Below, one piece after another: positions 5,503 to 5,539 of a stretch of 5,539 nucleotides of DNA. This stretch comes from an uncultured bacterium (GTDB taxonomy: Bacteria > Cyanobacteriota > Vampirovibrionia > Gastranaerophilales > Gastranaerophilaceae). The position numbers and the translations under genes are program-made. The notes beneath the pieces are model-generated. The model had not been told where the DNA came from, ran no database searches, and worked only from the letters and a program-made list of their open reading frames with translations. Where the stretch lies: the NCBI GenBank assembly GCA_947169755.1, contig CAMVQX010000102.1:1-5539 (forward strand), in the 5' to 3' direction. The number at the start of each line of letters is the position of its first letter. Position 1 is the stretch's first letter.

Positions 5503-5539
5503 ATGAGTAAAACAATTTTAATAACGGGCGGGACAGGTT
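5503..5539 (+). CDS. Start of a Rossmann-fold SDR/epimerase-like gene (partial)
   Basis: Only the first 12 codons are visible (MSKTILITGGTG) before the window ends. The beta-strand plus GGTG pattern is the N-terminal nucleotide-binding loop of extended short-chain dehydrogenases such as NAD-dependent sugar epimerases/dehydratases. It could equally be another NAD(P)-binding member, and substrate cannot be inferred. GGAG at 5494-5497 lies 5 nt before the ATG, supporting this start. It follows rubrerythrin by 24 bp with no terminator between. TATAAA at 5482-5487 could be a -10 but has no convincing -35. Confidence 0.7.
   Translation, partial: MSKTILITGGTG

Overview
The window is AT-rich bacterial DNA with short intergenic gaps. 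It holds five complete protein genes, the first codons of a sixth, and several non-coding repeat structures. A full-length non-Firmicutes-looking PheT, a two-domain rubrerythrin and an exported SH3-like protein suggest an anaerobe. The combination and protein style recall gut Melainabacteria (Gastranaerophilales/Vampirovibrionia). That placement is an impression from protein flavour and composition, not a demonstrated assignment.

Layout. Positions 1-275 contain no gene. They hold an unusual set of 9-bp repeats in both orientations, followed by a plausible promoter for pheT (276-2756, +), the beta subunit of phenylalanyl-tRNA synthetase. A GC-rich REP-like palindrome fills most of the 58-bp gap after pheT and appears to supply the Shine-Dalgarno of the next gene, an exported two-module SH3-like protein (2815-3471, +). 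That gene converges, with one base between stop codons, on an unrecognised all-helical repeat protein (3473-4378, -). A 226-bp divergent intergenic region (4379-4604) carries repeated motifs that look like operators. It separates the helical protein from a 90-residue glycine-rich, probably disordered protein of unknown function (4605-4877, +). The stop codon of that gene lies inside a 15-bp A/T terminator-like hairpin, and the rubrerythrin promoter starts immediately after it. Rubrerythrin (4942-5478, +) is followed after 24 bp by the start of a Rossmann-fold (SDR/epimerase-like) gene that runs off the right edge (5503-5539, +).

How the genes relate. pheT is translation housekeeping and rubrerythrin is peroxide defence. 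The two unknown proteins at 3473-4378 and 4605-4877 share a control region with matching motifs near both candidate promoters, so they may be co-regulated. No CRISPR array, tRNA, rRNA, transposase or phage gene was seen. I found no convincing new multi-gene system. The items most worth following up are the 9-bp repeat arrays, the REP-like element that doubles as a ribosome binding site, and the divergent unknown pair.
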